NCBI GenBank assembly: GCA_018714005.1
Contig: DVOA01000069.1
Coordinates: forward strand, 1 to 12,723
DNA length: 12,723 nucleotides
Direction of reading: 5' to 3'
Origin: Spyradomonas excrementavium
GTDB lineage: Bacteria; Cyanobacteriota; Vampirovibrionia; Gastranaerophilales; Gastranaerophilaceae
Shown here: piece by piece, positions 1-7,655 of the stretch
Position numbering within the stretch: the first letter of the stretch is position 1
Layout of the letters: every line of letters begins with the position of its first letter
Translations under genes and position numbers: made by a program
The notes under the pieces: model-generated
What the model was told of the DNA's origin: nothing
Databases searched by the model: none
The model's input: the letters and a program-made list of their open reading frames with translations, nothing else

Positions 1-2
1 AA

Positions 3-53
3 GATATCATAAAAGCAAAAAGTATACTTCAAGAATGGAGAAACTTACAATGA
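3..53 (+). CDS. Type II toxin (HigB/RelE-like, HI1419 family), 3' end only
   Basis: The frame beginning at base 3 reads DIIKAKSILQEWRNLQ and stops at TGA 51-53; the rest lies left of the window. This ending resembles the D-I-x-x-A-K...E-W tail of HI1419-type (Gp49/DUF891) toxins, which precede HI1420-type antitoxins. RelE-superfamily toxins of this kind are mRNA endonucleases acting at the ribosome. The call rests partly on the complete antitoxin that follows, whose ATG at 50 overlaps this stop as ATGA. Only 16 codons are visible, so catalytic residues and integrity cannot be judged. Confidence 0.6.
   Translation, partial: DIIKAKSILQEWRNLQ
37..40 (+). promoter_or_regulatory. Ribosome binding site that fixes the antitoxin start
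   Basis: GGAG at 37-40 lies 9 nt before the ATG at 50. An in-frame ATG at 35 sits on top of this motif and has no Shine-Dalgarno of its own, so ATG 50 is the better start. It also gives an ATGA stop/start overlap with the toxin gene, the arrangement expected for translational coupling. Confidence 0.6.
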
Positions 54-355
54 AAGAATTAAAACATACTATTGATTTAGAAAATTATATTGTTAATGAC
101 TTAAAAACCGATGAAGATATTAAATTATATCTAAATGCAAGTTTAAAAGATTATATTGAAGATGGTGATTTTAATTCTTTTTATCGAGCATTAGAAATTG
201 CAATAAAATCAAGAAATTCAATCTCAGGTTTTGCAAAGAAAATCGGCATGTCCAGAACTCATTTATATAGTCTATTTAAAAATGAGAAAGAACCTAAATT
301 CTCAACTATTGTAAAAATATTCCATGAATTAGGTTATGAATTAGAAATTGCGTAA
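50..355 (+). CDS. Antitoxin of a HigBA-like toxin-antitoxin pair (HI1420 family)
   Basis: A 101-residue protein, normal length for the HI1420-type 'probable addiction module antidote' family. The N-terminal part (about 1-50, including DEDIKLYLNASLKDYIEDGD) matches the segment before the DNA-binding domain in this family. A Cro/C1-type helix-turn-helix follows at about 57-78 (SISGFAKKIGMSRTHLYSLF). It should neutralise the toxin encoded just upstream and repress the shared promoter, which is outside the window. Toxin-first order is the HigBA order. I start it at 50, not 35, because of the RBS at 37-40 and the ATGA overlap with the toxin stop. Codons are strongly AT-rich, in line with accessory DNA. 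Confidence 0.85.
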   Translation: MKELKHTIDLENYIVNDLKTDEDIKLYLNASLKDYIEDGDFNSFYRALEIAIKSRNSISGFAKKIGMSRTHLYSLFKNEKEPKFSTIVKIFHELGYELEIA

Positions 356-411
356 ATATCCAAATCTTATTGATAATTTGAGGTATCTCAATTCACAAGC
401 AAAAATAGAAT

Positions 412-535
412 TGCACTTTTTGCACTTTCTTGCACTGGGCTAAAATAGGCTTTGTGAGCAGGATAGACCCTGAAATAAATTCAGGGTGACAGAAAATTAG
501 TGCAAAAGAGTGCAAGAAAAGAGTACTTGAGTGCA
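412..535. repeat. Cluster of AGTGCA/TGCACT words in inverted arrangement
   Basis: TGCACT occurs at 412-417, 421-426 and 431-436. Its complement AGTGCA occurs at 499-504, 509-514 and 530-535. The two groups face each other across about 62 nt, with 9-10 nt periods within most of each group and shared A/G-rich spacers (AGTGCAAGAAAAG occurs twice, at 509 and 530). The cluster sits in the non-coding stretch 356-604 between the antitoxin and the recombinase stub. It could be a binding-site array for a recombinase or regulator, an origin-like iteron set, or a decayed terminal repeat. No function is known to me. Confidence 0.5.
467..487. repeat. Short perfect palindrome between the AGTGCA groups
   Basis: ACCCTGAA (467-474) and TTCAGGGT (480-487) are perfect 8-nt arms around a 5-nt loop. 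The surrounding wording, a CCTGAA...TTCAGG core followed by GTGACAG, recalls small dispersed palindromic repeats seen in some bacterial genomes. No T-run follows on either strand, so it is not an obvious terminator. Confidence 0.45.
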
Positions 536-564
536 AGAAAAGTCCCCTACATCTCAATACTAAA

Positions 565-598
565 AAACAGCCTCAATCGTGCTGTCTGTTTGATTTTT
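565..598 (+). terminator. Weak candidate intrinsic terminator
   Basis: ACAGC (567-571) can pair with GCTGT (581-585), or AAACAG (565-570) with CTGTTT (586-591), followed by a T-rich stretch to 599. The stem is short and lies 210 nt past the antitoxin stop, so assignment to the toxin-antitoxin transcript is tentative. Confidence 0.25.
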
Positions 599-619
599 TA
601 TTAAATTTTCTCTGTCTCA

Positions 620-924
<305 letters not shown>

Positions 925-955
925 GCACCAATTCTGTCGTCCAGTGCGTGTTACT

Positions 956-984
956 ATTACACCATGGACAAAATTCTAAATCAA
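956..984 (-). promoter_or_regulatory. Promoter for tRNA-Ile
   Basis: On the minus strand, TTGATT (984-979) and TGTAAT (961-956) are separated by 17 nt. This would start transcription near 949, roughly 25 nt before the mature tRNA 5' end at 924. The bases after the -10 (ACACGCAC) are moderately GC-rich. Four of six and five of six consensus positions match. Confidence 0.5.
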
Positions 985-1000
985 GTATTTAATTCAAAAA

Positions 1001-1309
1001 TTATTCATCATCTGTTGTGGGCCTGAGAATGATAATTGAGTTGATATTCAGCTGCACAAAGTCATGGAACTCCGTTCTTCTGTTCGGAAGCTGCCTGTAT
1101 GAAACTTCGCAGTCTTTAATTGCAACAAAACGCTTTTTGCCGTTTAAAATGTCAGAAAGCACACGGCTCCTGCGTCCGATTTTGGGCATGTAAACGTAGC
1201 CCTTAATCTCATAGTCCTGAGTTATGACAAGAACCCTCTCTGACCAGACGCCATTCGTAAAATCATCCATCGGGTCTTCATGTATTTCAAAATCCAAATC
1301 GTTGTTCAT
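1001..1309 (-). CDS. Small hypothetical protein ending the pilus/secretion operon
   Basis: A 102-residue soluble protein without signal peptide or membrane segment. The N-terminus is acidic (NNDLDFEIHEDPMDD). A beta-rich body follows (about 22-100), with the pattern R-V-L-V-I...Y-x-I-K-G-Y-V then R-S-R-V-L-S-D-I-L-N-G-K-K-R-F-V-A-I-K-D and a closing hydrophobic strand NINSIIIL. From memory this layout resembles the small DUF6812-type family, but I could not check it. An RBS (AGAGAGG, 1322-1316) overlaps the stop of the PilC gene 12 nt upstream, so it is translated as the last gene of the operon. A role in pilus or secretion control is inferred from position only. Confidence 0.75.
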   Translation of the reverse strand: MNNDLDFEIHEDPMDDFTNGVWSERVLVITQDYEIKGYVYMPKIGRRSRVLSDILNGKKRFVAIKDCEVSYRQLPNRRTEFHDFVQLNINSIIILRPTTDDE

Positions 1310-1321
1310 TATTTTTCCTCT

Positions 1322-2524
1322 CTAAGAAAGCTGGTATGTCTGGAACAGCGGAAGGTAAAGAGCCAATGCGAGAAACATTACAATGCCGCCGATTACAATA
1401 AGCATTAAAGGTTCAATCATAGCAGTCAACGCATCTATGATGTTGTCTAATTCTTTATCAAGAAATTTTACTGACTGATGAAGCAATTCGCCCAATTTAC
1501 CGGTTTGTTCACCTGTCGCAACCATGAACATGACCATTGACGGGAAAATATTAACCGAACGCATTGATGTCGAAAGGTGAGTACCCTGTTGAACCTTTGA
1601 AATAGCCTCAGATACTTTCTTTTTCAAAGTCCAGTTATCAATCGTCAAATTCGCAAGGTAAAGGCAATCCACAATAGGAATACCCGCCTCATAAGCAACG
1701 TTCATGACGGTAAAAAAGTTTGAAAAGTTAGCAAATTTAAGCATTTTCCCGATTAACGGTATTCTCAAGAAAACCTCGTCAAGGATTTTTCTTGATACAG
1801 GGTTTTTAAATGCCGCATAAATCAATGCGCCGATAATAACAGGAATTATCAGGGTAATATACCAGAATTTTTTCAAAAATTCGCCCAAATCAATACAAAT
1901 CTGCGTAAAGATAGGAAGCTTTGCACCTGCGTTATCGAACATTTCTTTAAATGTCGGGAAAACGAACATCAACATGACCGTAACTACAACAATTGCCAGA
2001 GAAATTACGAAAGCAGGATACATCAAAGTCCCGATAACTCTGCTTCTGATTGCATGCTGTTTTTTGAGCAGTTCTACGAGCCTGTCCATTGTTTTTTCCA
2101 TTTCACCGGAATCTTCACCGGCTTTTGTTAAGCCGACGTAAACATTTCCGAAGATTTCCTGATATTTTGAAACAGTATCAGCAAAAGTAGCGCCCGCAAT
2201 AATCTGTTTTCTGATTTCTTTAGCAAGCAGCCTGATTCTGGAGCTTACAGCGTCTTTTTCCATAAACACAAGCCCCTCGATAAGAGGAACACCCGTCTGA
2301 ATCAGAGTCTGGAAAGTTCCGGTAAAGTCAATCAGTTCCTGCAATGACAGCGGGCTGAGCCTTACCTTCGGAGCAGAAGCTTTTTGACCGTCTTCAAAGA
2401 CTTTCGTGGGCAGAAGTCCGAGTTTTCGGATTTCTTCACGCGCCATTTTGACGTCTTCAGCTTCGATTTTCCCCTGAACAACTTCGTTATTATTTTTTAA
2501 TGCACTGTAATTAAATATCGTCAT
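1322..2524 (-). CDS. Type IV pilus/type II secretion inner-membrane platform protein (PilC/GspF family)
   Basis: A 400-residue polytopic inner-membrane protein of typical family length. Two cytoplasmic T2SSF domains lie at about 67-190 and 268-390. Each carries the family signature: AGEDSGEM (135-142) and the matching ATGEQTGKL (336-344). Hydrophobic segments lie at about 171-191, 221-239 and 372-393, the last after the conserved EPLM. The N-terminal 50 residues (FNYSALKNNNEVVQGKIEAE) match the start of PilC/GspF proteins. It anchors the ATPase encoded upstream and transmits its motion to the pilin or pseudopilin fibre. AGGA (2534-2531) overlaps the stop of the ATPase gene 8 nt upstream, suggesting coupled translation. 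PilC and GspF cannot be told apart here. Confidence 0.93.
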   Translation of the reverse strand: MTIFNYSALKNNNEVVQGKIEAEDVKMAREEIRKLGLLPTKVFEDGQKASAPKVRLSPLSLQELIDFTGTFQTLIQTGVPLIEGLVFMEKDAVSSRIRLLAKEIRKQIIAGATFADTVSKYQEIFGNVYVGLTKAGEDSGEMEKTMDRLVELLKKQHAIRSRVIGTLMYPAFVISLAIVVVTVMLMFVFPTFKEMFDNAGAKLPIFTQICIDLGEFLKKFWYITLIIPVIIGALIYAAFKNPVSRKILDEVFLRIPLIGKMLKFANFSNFFTVMNVAYEAGIPIVDCLYLANLTIDNWTLKKKVSEAISKVQQGTHLSTSMRSVNIFPSMVMFMVATGEQTGKLGELLHQSVKFLDKELDNIIDALTAMIEPLMLIVIGGIVMFLALALYLPLFQTYQLS

Positions 2525-2532
2525 ATTTTATC

Positions 2533-4590
2533 CTATTCCGTTACCGTACCTAATACGCGGACGAATTCATCAATTGTTGTTTCACCCCTGAGGATGTGCC
2601 CGAGGCAGGATTTTTGCAGGGTTTTCATCCCTGCACCGACCGCAGCTTCTTCAATTTCAATATCATGCGCACTTTGCGCAATCAATTTTTTGATTTCTTT
2701 TGTAACATTCATGATTTCATAAACACCAAGCCTGCCCACATAACCCTCATGTTTGCAGTCAAAGCAGCCTTTTGCTTTGTAAATTGTGCGTTTCATGAAT
2801 TGTTCTATTTCTTCTTTGTTAGCAACAACTTTCATTGCTTCTTCGCGTGTAGCATGATATGCGACCTTGCACTTCGGGCAAAGACGTCGAACAAGCCTTT
2901 GTGCGCTGATTCCTGTCAATGTAGAAGAAATCAAATAATCAGGAGCACCCATCTGAATCAAACGTGTTATAGTTGCTGCCGCAGAGTTCGTGTGAAGTGT
3001 CGAAAGCACAAGGTGACCTGTCAATGCAGCTGAAATAGCAGTTTCCAGCGTTTCATAGTCACGAATCTCACCGATAAGTATGATATCAGGGTCCTGACGG
3101 AGGATAGCTTTCATACAGGAAGCAAAAGTAATGCCGGCTTTGGGGTTAATTTGCGACTGATTTATGCCGTCAATCTTAATTTCGACCGGATCCTCAAGCG
3201 TCGTGATATTTATACCCTCATCATTCAAGCTCTTTAATATCGAGTAAAGAGTAGTTGTTTTACCGGAACCTGTAGGCCCCACAGCAAGGATAATACCGTT
3301 AGGGGAGCTTGTCATTTTATAAATTCTTGCCAAATCCTCTTCTGTTCCGCCTAACAGTTTGATAACTTTATCCTCGGACTTGATACTTGCTGCAGGAGCA
3401 AGTACACGGATAACCATCTTTTCTTTACCCATTACAGGAAGCGTATTTATACGAAAGTCATAAGACATGCCGTTATATTTTATTGTAAAAGTACCGTCCT
3501 GCGTTCTTCTGTGCTCTGCAATGTTCATTCTTGAAAGAACTTTGAAACGGGCAATGACAGAAGTTTCAACTTTTGGCGGCAAATCCAAAACCCTGCGCAA
3601 AATACCGTCGATACGATATCTTACAATATAGTTATTAAGTCTGGGCTCAATGTGAATATCGGATGCATGCATATCGATTGCGTCAGAAATAATTTTATTC
3701 GCAAACATTGCGACATTGCCTGACGTATCCTCAAGTTCTTTGTCAACCTGCTCCCACAGTGATTCTTCAACTTCAAACTGGAGCTTTTCTTCCTCAATCT
3801 TTTTGATTATTTTAGTTGTTTCTTTTCTGGATTCGCTGTAATACTGCGCCAAACAGTTTTGAAACTCAAAATAAGTTATTAAAAGTACACGCGGACGCAA
3901 GCCCGTCAGATAAACTATTTCGTTTAATGCTTTTTTATTATCAGGGTTTACCATCCCCACATCAAGAAATTTTCCGTCAGAGGAAAGCGCCAAAAGCTGA
4001 TTTTCTCTGATAAAATCTTCCGGAAGAATTTTTAAAACATTAGCCGAGATATTGAGCTGTTCCGAGCTTACATAAGCATAGCCAAGCTGAGAAGAAAGCG
4101 CTTCTTTCAACTGCTCAACAGTAATAAACCCTTTTTTGACAAGCATAGAGCCGATAGGCGTATGTTGGCGCTTGCTTTCCATCAGCGCTTCAGTAAGCTG
4201 AGCTTCTGTCAGCAGGCCCTGTTCAATAAGGATTTCACCAACACGTTTTTTGTGATGATGTTGTTCCGGAGTTTTTTGTTCTTCGGCTGCCGGTTTGTCT
4301 TTAGGCTGCTCAGCTCCTGCAGGATAGTTTTCGGCGATAAAAGAGTCCAATAGCTGCTGAAAACTTCCGCTGTCAACGGTTATAAATTTCAACGGCTCTT
4401 TTATGTTCTTTTCTGCAAAAAATGCGCTCAAATCTTTCTTGTTCGCTTTTTCTGTTATGGTTACAAAGAAAAATCCGGACTGCCTGTTTACAGGGATAAA
4501 AGAGTACTGTCTAAAATCTGCTTCCCTAAAAAGGGAAGCAAATTCATTGTTGATATTATTTTTGATTTTTTTAAGTGTTTCGTTGCTCAT
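2533..4590 (-). CDS. Assembly ATPase, PilB/GspE family, with N-terminal MshEN domain
   Basis: A 685-residue cytoplasmic hexameric motor for pilus or pseudopilus extension. The order is: a unique N-terminal region (1-110) ending in a charged, Gln- and His-rich linker; an MshEN/GspE-N domain (about 115-250) with two RVGEILIEQG-like half motifs (116-125 and 146-154); and the ATPase core. The core has the Asp box ASDIHIEP (309-316), Walker A GPTGSGKT (438-445), Walker B around LIGEIRD (505-511, Glu508) and the His box GHLVLSTLHTN (525-535). A zinc site has two CxxC pairs (571/574 and 609/612), a PilB/GspE feature absent from PilT. The start follows the secretin stop by 4 nt without a clear Shine-Dalgarno, so coupling is likely. 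All catalytic motifs are intact. Confidence 0.95.
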   Translation of the reverse strand: MSNETLKKIKNNINNEFASLFREADFRQYSFIPVNRQSGFFFVTITEKANKKDLSAFFAEKNIKEPLKFITVDSGSFQQLLDSFIAENYPAGAEQPKDKPAAEEQKTPEQHHHKKRVGEILIEQGLLTEAQLTEALMESKRQHTPIGSMLVKKGFITVEQLKEALSSQLGYAYVSSEQLNISANVLKILPEDFIRENQLLALSSDGKFLDVGMVNPDNKKALNEIVYLTGLRPRVLLITYFEFQNCLAQYYSESRKETTKIIKKIEEEKLQFEVEESLWEQVDKELEDTSGNVAMFANKIISDAIDMHASDIHIEPRLNNYIVRYRIDGILRRVLDLPPKVETSVIARFKVLSRMNIAEHRRTQDGTFTIKYNGMSYDFRINTLPVMGKEKMVIRVLAPAASIKSEDKVIKLLGGTEEDLARIYKMTSSPNGIILAVGPTGSGKTTTLYSILKSLNDEGINITTLEDPVEIKIDGINQSQINPKAGITFASCMKAILRQDPDIILIGEIRDYETLETAISAALTGHLVLSTLHTNSAAATITRLIQMGAPDYLISSTLTGISAQRLVRRLCPKCKVAYHATREEAMKVVANKEEIEQFMKRTIYKAKGCFDCKHEGYVGRLGVYEIMNVTKEIKKLIAQSAHDIEIEEAAVGAGMKTLQKSCLGHILRGETTIDEFVRVLGTVTE

Positions 4591-4594
4591 TGTA

Positions 4595-6463
4595 TTAGAG
4601 GTTGTCTGTAACGTTTACATCTTCGGAATCTTTGATGATACGAGGAGTAAGCATAATTACGAGTTCACTTTTTTCATTGTTGGTAGTTGTATTTCTAAAG
4701 AATGAACCGATATACGGCAAGTCACCAAGGAACGGAAGTTTTTGAACGTTTTTAGTTTCAGTTTCCTGAATCATGCCGCCGATTACCAGTGTTTCACCAT
4801 CTTTTATTCTAATATTAGACAAATCAAGGTTTCTTCTCTGGAGCAAAGTTGCCGCAATAATCGGTGTTGAGGTTCCGGAGGTTTCATCATAGTAGTTGTC
4901 CATGACCTGCTCTTTAATAGTTGCATATTTAGGAGTGAGGTTAAGGGTTACATAGCCGTCAGGGCTGATGAAAGGTGTCATTGTAACAGAAATACCGTTG
5001 TCTTTTTCGATATTGTATGTTTTCTGAACACCACCGGCGATACCACCAGTTGCCATGATTTGCGCTTCGGTTGATTCGATATAGTCTGATGTAAGATCAA
5101 TCAAGGATTCCTGACCGTTTGTAACAATCAACTTAGGATTAGCAAGCACTCTGCCTTTGCCGTTTTCGATAAGGTAGTTGATTTTGTAAGACAGAGTAAC
5201 AGGTCCTTTGTATCTGCTTGTACGGTAGTCAACCTGCATATCTTCATCAAGAACATCATATCCGTTTCCATGGAAGAAAGTAGGATATTTGTTGTTCGTT
5301 GTAAGCCCGGTATTACCAAATCCTGCGCTGAAGAACGGAGAGAACATATCCCAGGTGTTGTTAAATGTTTTTGAACCTGTTTCATTAAGTTCAATAATCT
5401 GCATTTCCATAAATGCCTGAGGCTGTTTTCTATCGTTGTCTTTGATAAACTGTGCAATCATTTCTCTCTGGCTTTCCGAACCGCCTGTTACGTTAATAAC
5501 GCCGGTAGTCGGGAAGTACATAACAGAAAGGTTTCTGTCGCCGAGGTTTGTCAATTTGCCGCCATCTTTAGAGGCATTGACTTTAATTGAGCAGGCAAGT
5601 TTCCCTGCCCCCATTTCAATGGCCTTTCCTGAACCGGCAGCTCCTCCGCCGGAACCTCCGCCTACTTCAGCAGCACCGCCGGTCATAAAACCGCCGCCAC
5701 CACCGCCGGAACCACCTGCTGCGCCTTCTGATTCAGGGAACAGAGATTGGCAGATGAGATTAGCCATTTCTTTCGGAGTTGTATAATTTACACGATAAGT
5801 AGCTGTTACAGGTTTTGTATCGAGCTTTGCAACGATTTTTTGTGCCATTGCATAGTCATTTTTTGTGCCGAACAAAACGAGTTCATTGGTACCGGGGTTT
5901 GTAACAACGATTTTGTTGTTAGAAAGACCGGGTCTGTTGGTTGAAAATACGTTATTGTTAAGAAACTCGGCTATTTTGGCCGCATCACCGTATTTAACCG
6001 GGATAATCATCATGTTTTGTTTTGAAATATCTGATTCAAGGCTTGCGTCTTTGCTCATAACAAGCAGAGTGCCTTTATCCAGCATATAAGACAGGTCAGA
6101 TGCCTGCATAATCATCTTGAACGCGTCGTTAAGAGTAACATTCACCAAATCCAGGGTAACAGTTCCCTCAACAGAGCTGTGGAAAATGATGTTTAAACCT
6201 GCCTTGTCTGCAATCATCCTCAAAGCCTGCTTTAAGTCAGAATCTCTCAGGCTCACACTTATTTTTCTGTATCCGTTTGTAAGAGAAACGGCACCGTCCA
6301 GCTGGATACTATCTGAACTTTTATAATCTGTTCTCAATGCAGGCTGCGCAACCGAAGCTTTGATAGGTTCTGCACCTGCTGTGCTTATATATCCGATGGT
6401 AACTGTCAATGCCAGTGCTGCCAGTCCGACAGATAAGCTCTTGATTTCTTTGCAATTAAACAT
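4595..6463 (-). CDS. Secretin, outer-membrane pore (GspD/PilQ family)
   Basis: A 622-residue exported protein. The signal peptide (1-31) has a hydrophobic core and an A-G-A cleavage site before EP. An STN/N0 domain lies at about 66-138, followed by two N-type domains (150-215 and 220-347). The second is interrupted by a Gly-rich loop (about 247-286), the place where GspD N3 domains carry a loop. The secretin core (about 350-610) includes ANPKLIVTNGQES, IKDGETLVIGGMI (552-564), LPFLGDLPYIGSFFR (576-590) and a final LVIMLTPRII strand. No AMIN domain or C-terminal S-domain extension is visible. AGGAG (6478-6474) sits 10 nt before the ATG. It would form the outer-membrane ring, coupled to the GspC/PilP-like protein encoded just upstream. 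Confidence 0.94.
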   Translation of the reverse strand: MFNCKEIKSLSVGLAALALTVTIGYISTAGAEPIKASVAQPALRTDYKSSDSIQLDGAVSLTNGYRKISVSLRDSDLKQALRMIADKAGLNIIFHSSVEGTVTLDLVNVTLNDAFKMIMQASDLSYMLDKGTLLVMSKDASLESDISKQNMMIIPVKYGDAAKIAEFLNNNVFSTNRPGLSNNKIVVTNPGTNELVLFGTKNDYAMAQKIVAKLDTKPVTATYRVNYTTPKEMANLICQSLFPESEGAAGGSGGGGGGFMTGGAAEVGGGSGGGAAGSGKAIEMGAGKLACSIKVNASKDGGKLTNLGDRNLSVMYFPTTGVINVTGGSESQREMIAQFIKDNDRKQPQAFMEMQIIELNETGSKTFNNTWDMFSPFFSAGFGNTGLTTNNKYPTFFHGNGYDVLDEDMQVDYRTSRYKGPVTLSYKINYLIENGKGRVLANPKLIVTNGQESLIDLTSDYIESTEAQIMATGGIAGGVQKTYNIEKDNGISVTMTPFISPDGYVTLNLTPKYATIKEQVMDNYYDETSGTSTPIIAATLLQRRNLDLSNIRIKDGETLVIGGMIQETETKNVQKLPFLGDLPYIGSFFRNTTTNNEKSELVIMLTPRIIKDSEDVNVTDNL

Positions 6464-6483
6464 CTATTTTCAACTCCTATAAG

Positions 6484-7473
6484 TTAATTACTTCCATTTA
6501 TTTCTATTACATTAGAGGGGGTTTTTGAATACGCTCCTCCAAACTGACGGTTAAGGTTAGAAACTTCATTGAAAACAACGCCGTTTCCGCCTATAGCCTG
6601 GCCGACTGTCGCTCTGAAAATATTAGAACCGTATTTTAGAACAACCCTGTCTTTTGTTATATCAATAACCTGATATCCCTGCACTTTGTCACCTTTGTGT
6701 ACCAGATGGTCAGAGCCACCACAATTAATTATTGCAGACGGGCGCTGGCTGTCATACATAATACCTGAAATTTTTGTAGAAACCATGTTATCCACAAAAG
6801 GATCAGCTTCCGGAACCTCAAGCGGAGGCGGTATCAAATCGAATTCCGGCGGTTTTGCATTAGCAAGAGCGCTGTTATAGGGCATAAAGGGATTTACCCT
6901 TCCTCCGTTGGTAACAGGAATAACTACCTGCCTGCTTTTATCTTGCATCAATTTATTTTTCTTTTCCAATTCTTTTTTAGCCTGTTCTTTAACCGCAGCA
7001 GCCGGAGAAAATTCTTTTTCCTCAGCTTTTTGTTCTGTTTTTGCCCCTGGAGCAGGTGCAGCAGCATTTTCTGCTTTTTGTTCAGCTGGAGCAGCAAGCT
7101 CTACATCAACAACTGTAGTTTCTTCCGCAGCACCGTCGGCTTTTGCCTTGTCATAGAAGAAATCGCCCATTTCAGAGGTTTCCTGACCGACAACAGCAAT
7201 TTCATCCTGCTGTGAAGCTTTCATTTTATAAAAATATGCACCGGCAGCACCGGCAACAAGCAAAATCAACACAAGCACATAAATAAGAAGCTTACTGTTA
7301 TCAGTTTTAGGCTTCTCTTGAGGATTTGCACATTCGTCATTTACTTCCGGCCCGTCAGCCGGAGTGTCGTTCGCCAAAACATCATCTTCAGCGAATTCAC
7401 TTATCAACGGTTCATCAAAATTATCATTTTGATTATTTACGTATATATCCGAATCGTCTAATTCTCCAAACAT
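6484..7473 (-). CDS. GspC/PilP-like inner-membrane connector to the secretin
   Basis: A 329-residue bitopic protein and first gene of the operon. It has an acidic cytoplasmic tail (1-60), one membrane helix (about 62-82, LLIYVLVLILLVAGAAGAY), an Ala/Glu/Lys-rich periplasmic spacer with coiled-coil-like charge (about 110-180), a Pro-rich NPF and DPF segment (194-226) and a C-terminal beta domain (about 232-292: KISGIMYDSQRPSAIINCGG, HKGDKVQGYQVIDI, VVLKYGSNIFRATVG). That last domain is the HR/PilP-type fold that binds secretin N0 domains. PilP proteins are usually lipoproteins; here a true transmembrane anchor is used, as in GspC, but no PDZ domain follows. The weak purine-rich RBS (GAAGAGAG, 7486-7479) lies 5 nt upstream. 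The family call is from pattern, not a search. Confidence 0.8.
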   Translation of the reverse strand: MFGELDDSDIYVNNQNDNFDEPLISEFAEDDVLANDTPADGPEVNDECANPQEKPKTDNSKLLIYVLVLILLVAGAAGAYFYKMKASQQDEIAVVGQETSEMGDFFYDKAKADGAAEETTVVDVELAAPAEQKAENAAAPAPGAKTEQKAEEKEFSPAAAVKEQAKKELEKKNKLMQDKSRQVVIPVTNGGRVNPFMPYNSALANAKPPEFDLIPPPLEVPEADPFVDNMVSTKISGIMYDSQRPSAIINCGGSDHLVHKGDKVQGYQVIDITKDRVVLKYGSNIFRATVGQAIGGNGVVFNEVSNLNRQFGGAYSKTPSNVIEINGSN

Positions 7474-7579
7474 CTACACTCTCTTCATATTCTATTCTTT
7501 AGTAACATATTAACTGCATCGTAGTTTTCAAATAACATACGAATGACCTATTTTAATATAATTTTATTACATTCTTGAA

Positions 7580-7607
7580 ATTATGGCAAATTCTAATTTT
7601 TTTACAA
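7580..7607 (-). promoter_or_regulatory. Promoter of the pilus/secretion operon
   Basis: On the minus strand, TTGTAA (7607-7602) and CATAAT (7585-7580) are spaced by 16 nt, matching 4/6 and 5/6 of the sigma-70 boxes. Transcription would begin near 7573, leaving a leader of about 100 nt before the ATG at 7473. I see no riboswitch-like structure in that leader. Confidence 0.45.
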
Positions 7608-7643
7608 AATTAATAAAGTGTATAAATTTAAAGAAAAAAGGGA

Positions 7644-7649
7644 TATAAT
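7644..7649 (+). promoter_or_regulatory. Perfect -10 box just before the U32 gene
   Basis: TATAAT at 7644-7649 ends 6 nt before the ATG at 7656, so a transcript from it would begin at about the start codon. No good -35 is present (TATAAA at 17 nt spacing). The alternative is that the box is chance in AT-rich DNA and that AAGGGA (7638-7643, 12 nt from the ATG) is a distant Shine-Dalgarno on a longer transcript. Confidence 0.4.
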
Positions 7650-7655
7650 AAAAAA

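Noticed and set aside
35..49. ATG at 35 as the antitoxin start
   Set aside because: It has no RBS and covers the GGAG that serves ATG 50; the later start also gives the ATGA overlap with the toxin.
412..535. The AGTGCA array as a CRISPR
   Set aside because: Repeats are only 6-13 nt, spacers are about 4-15 nt and orientation switches; no cas gene is present.
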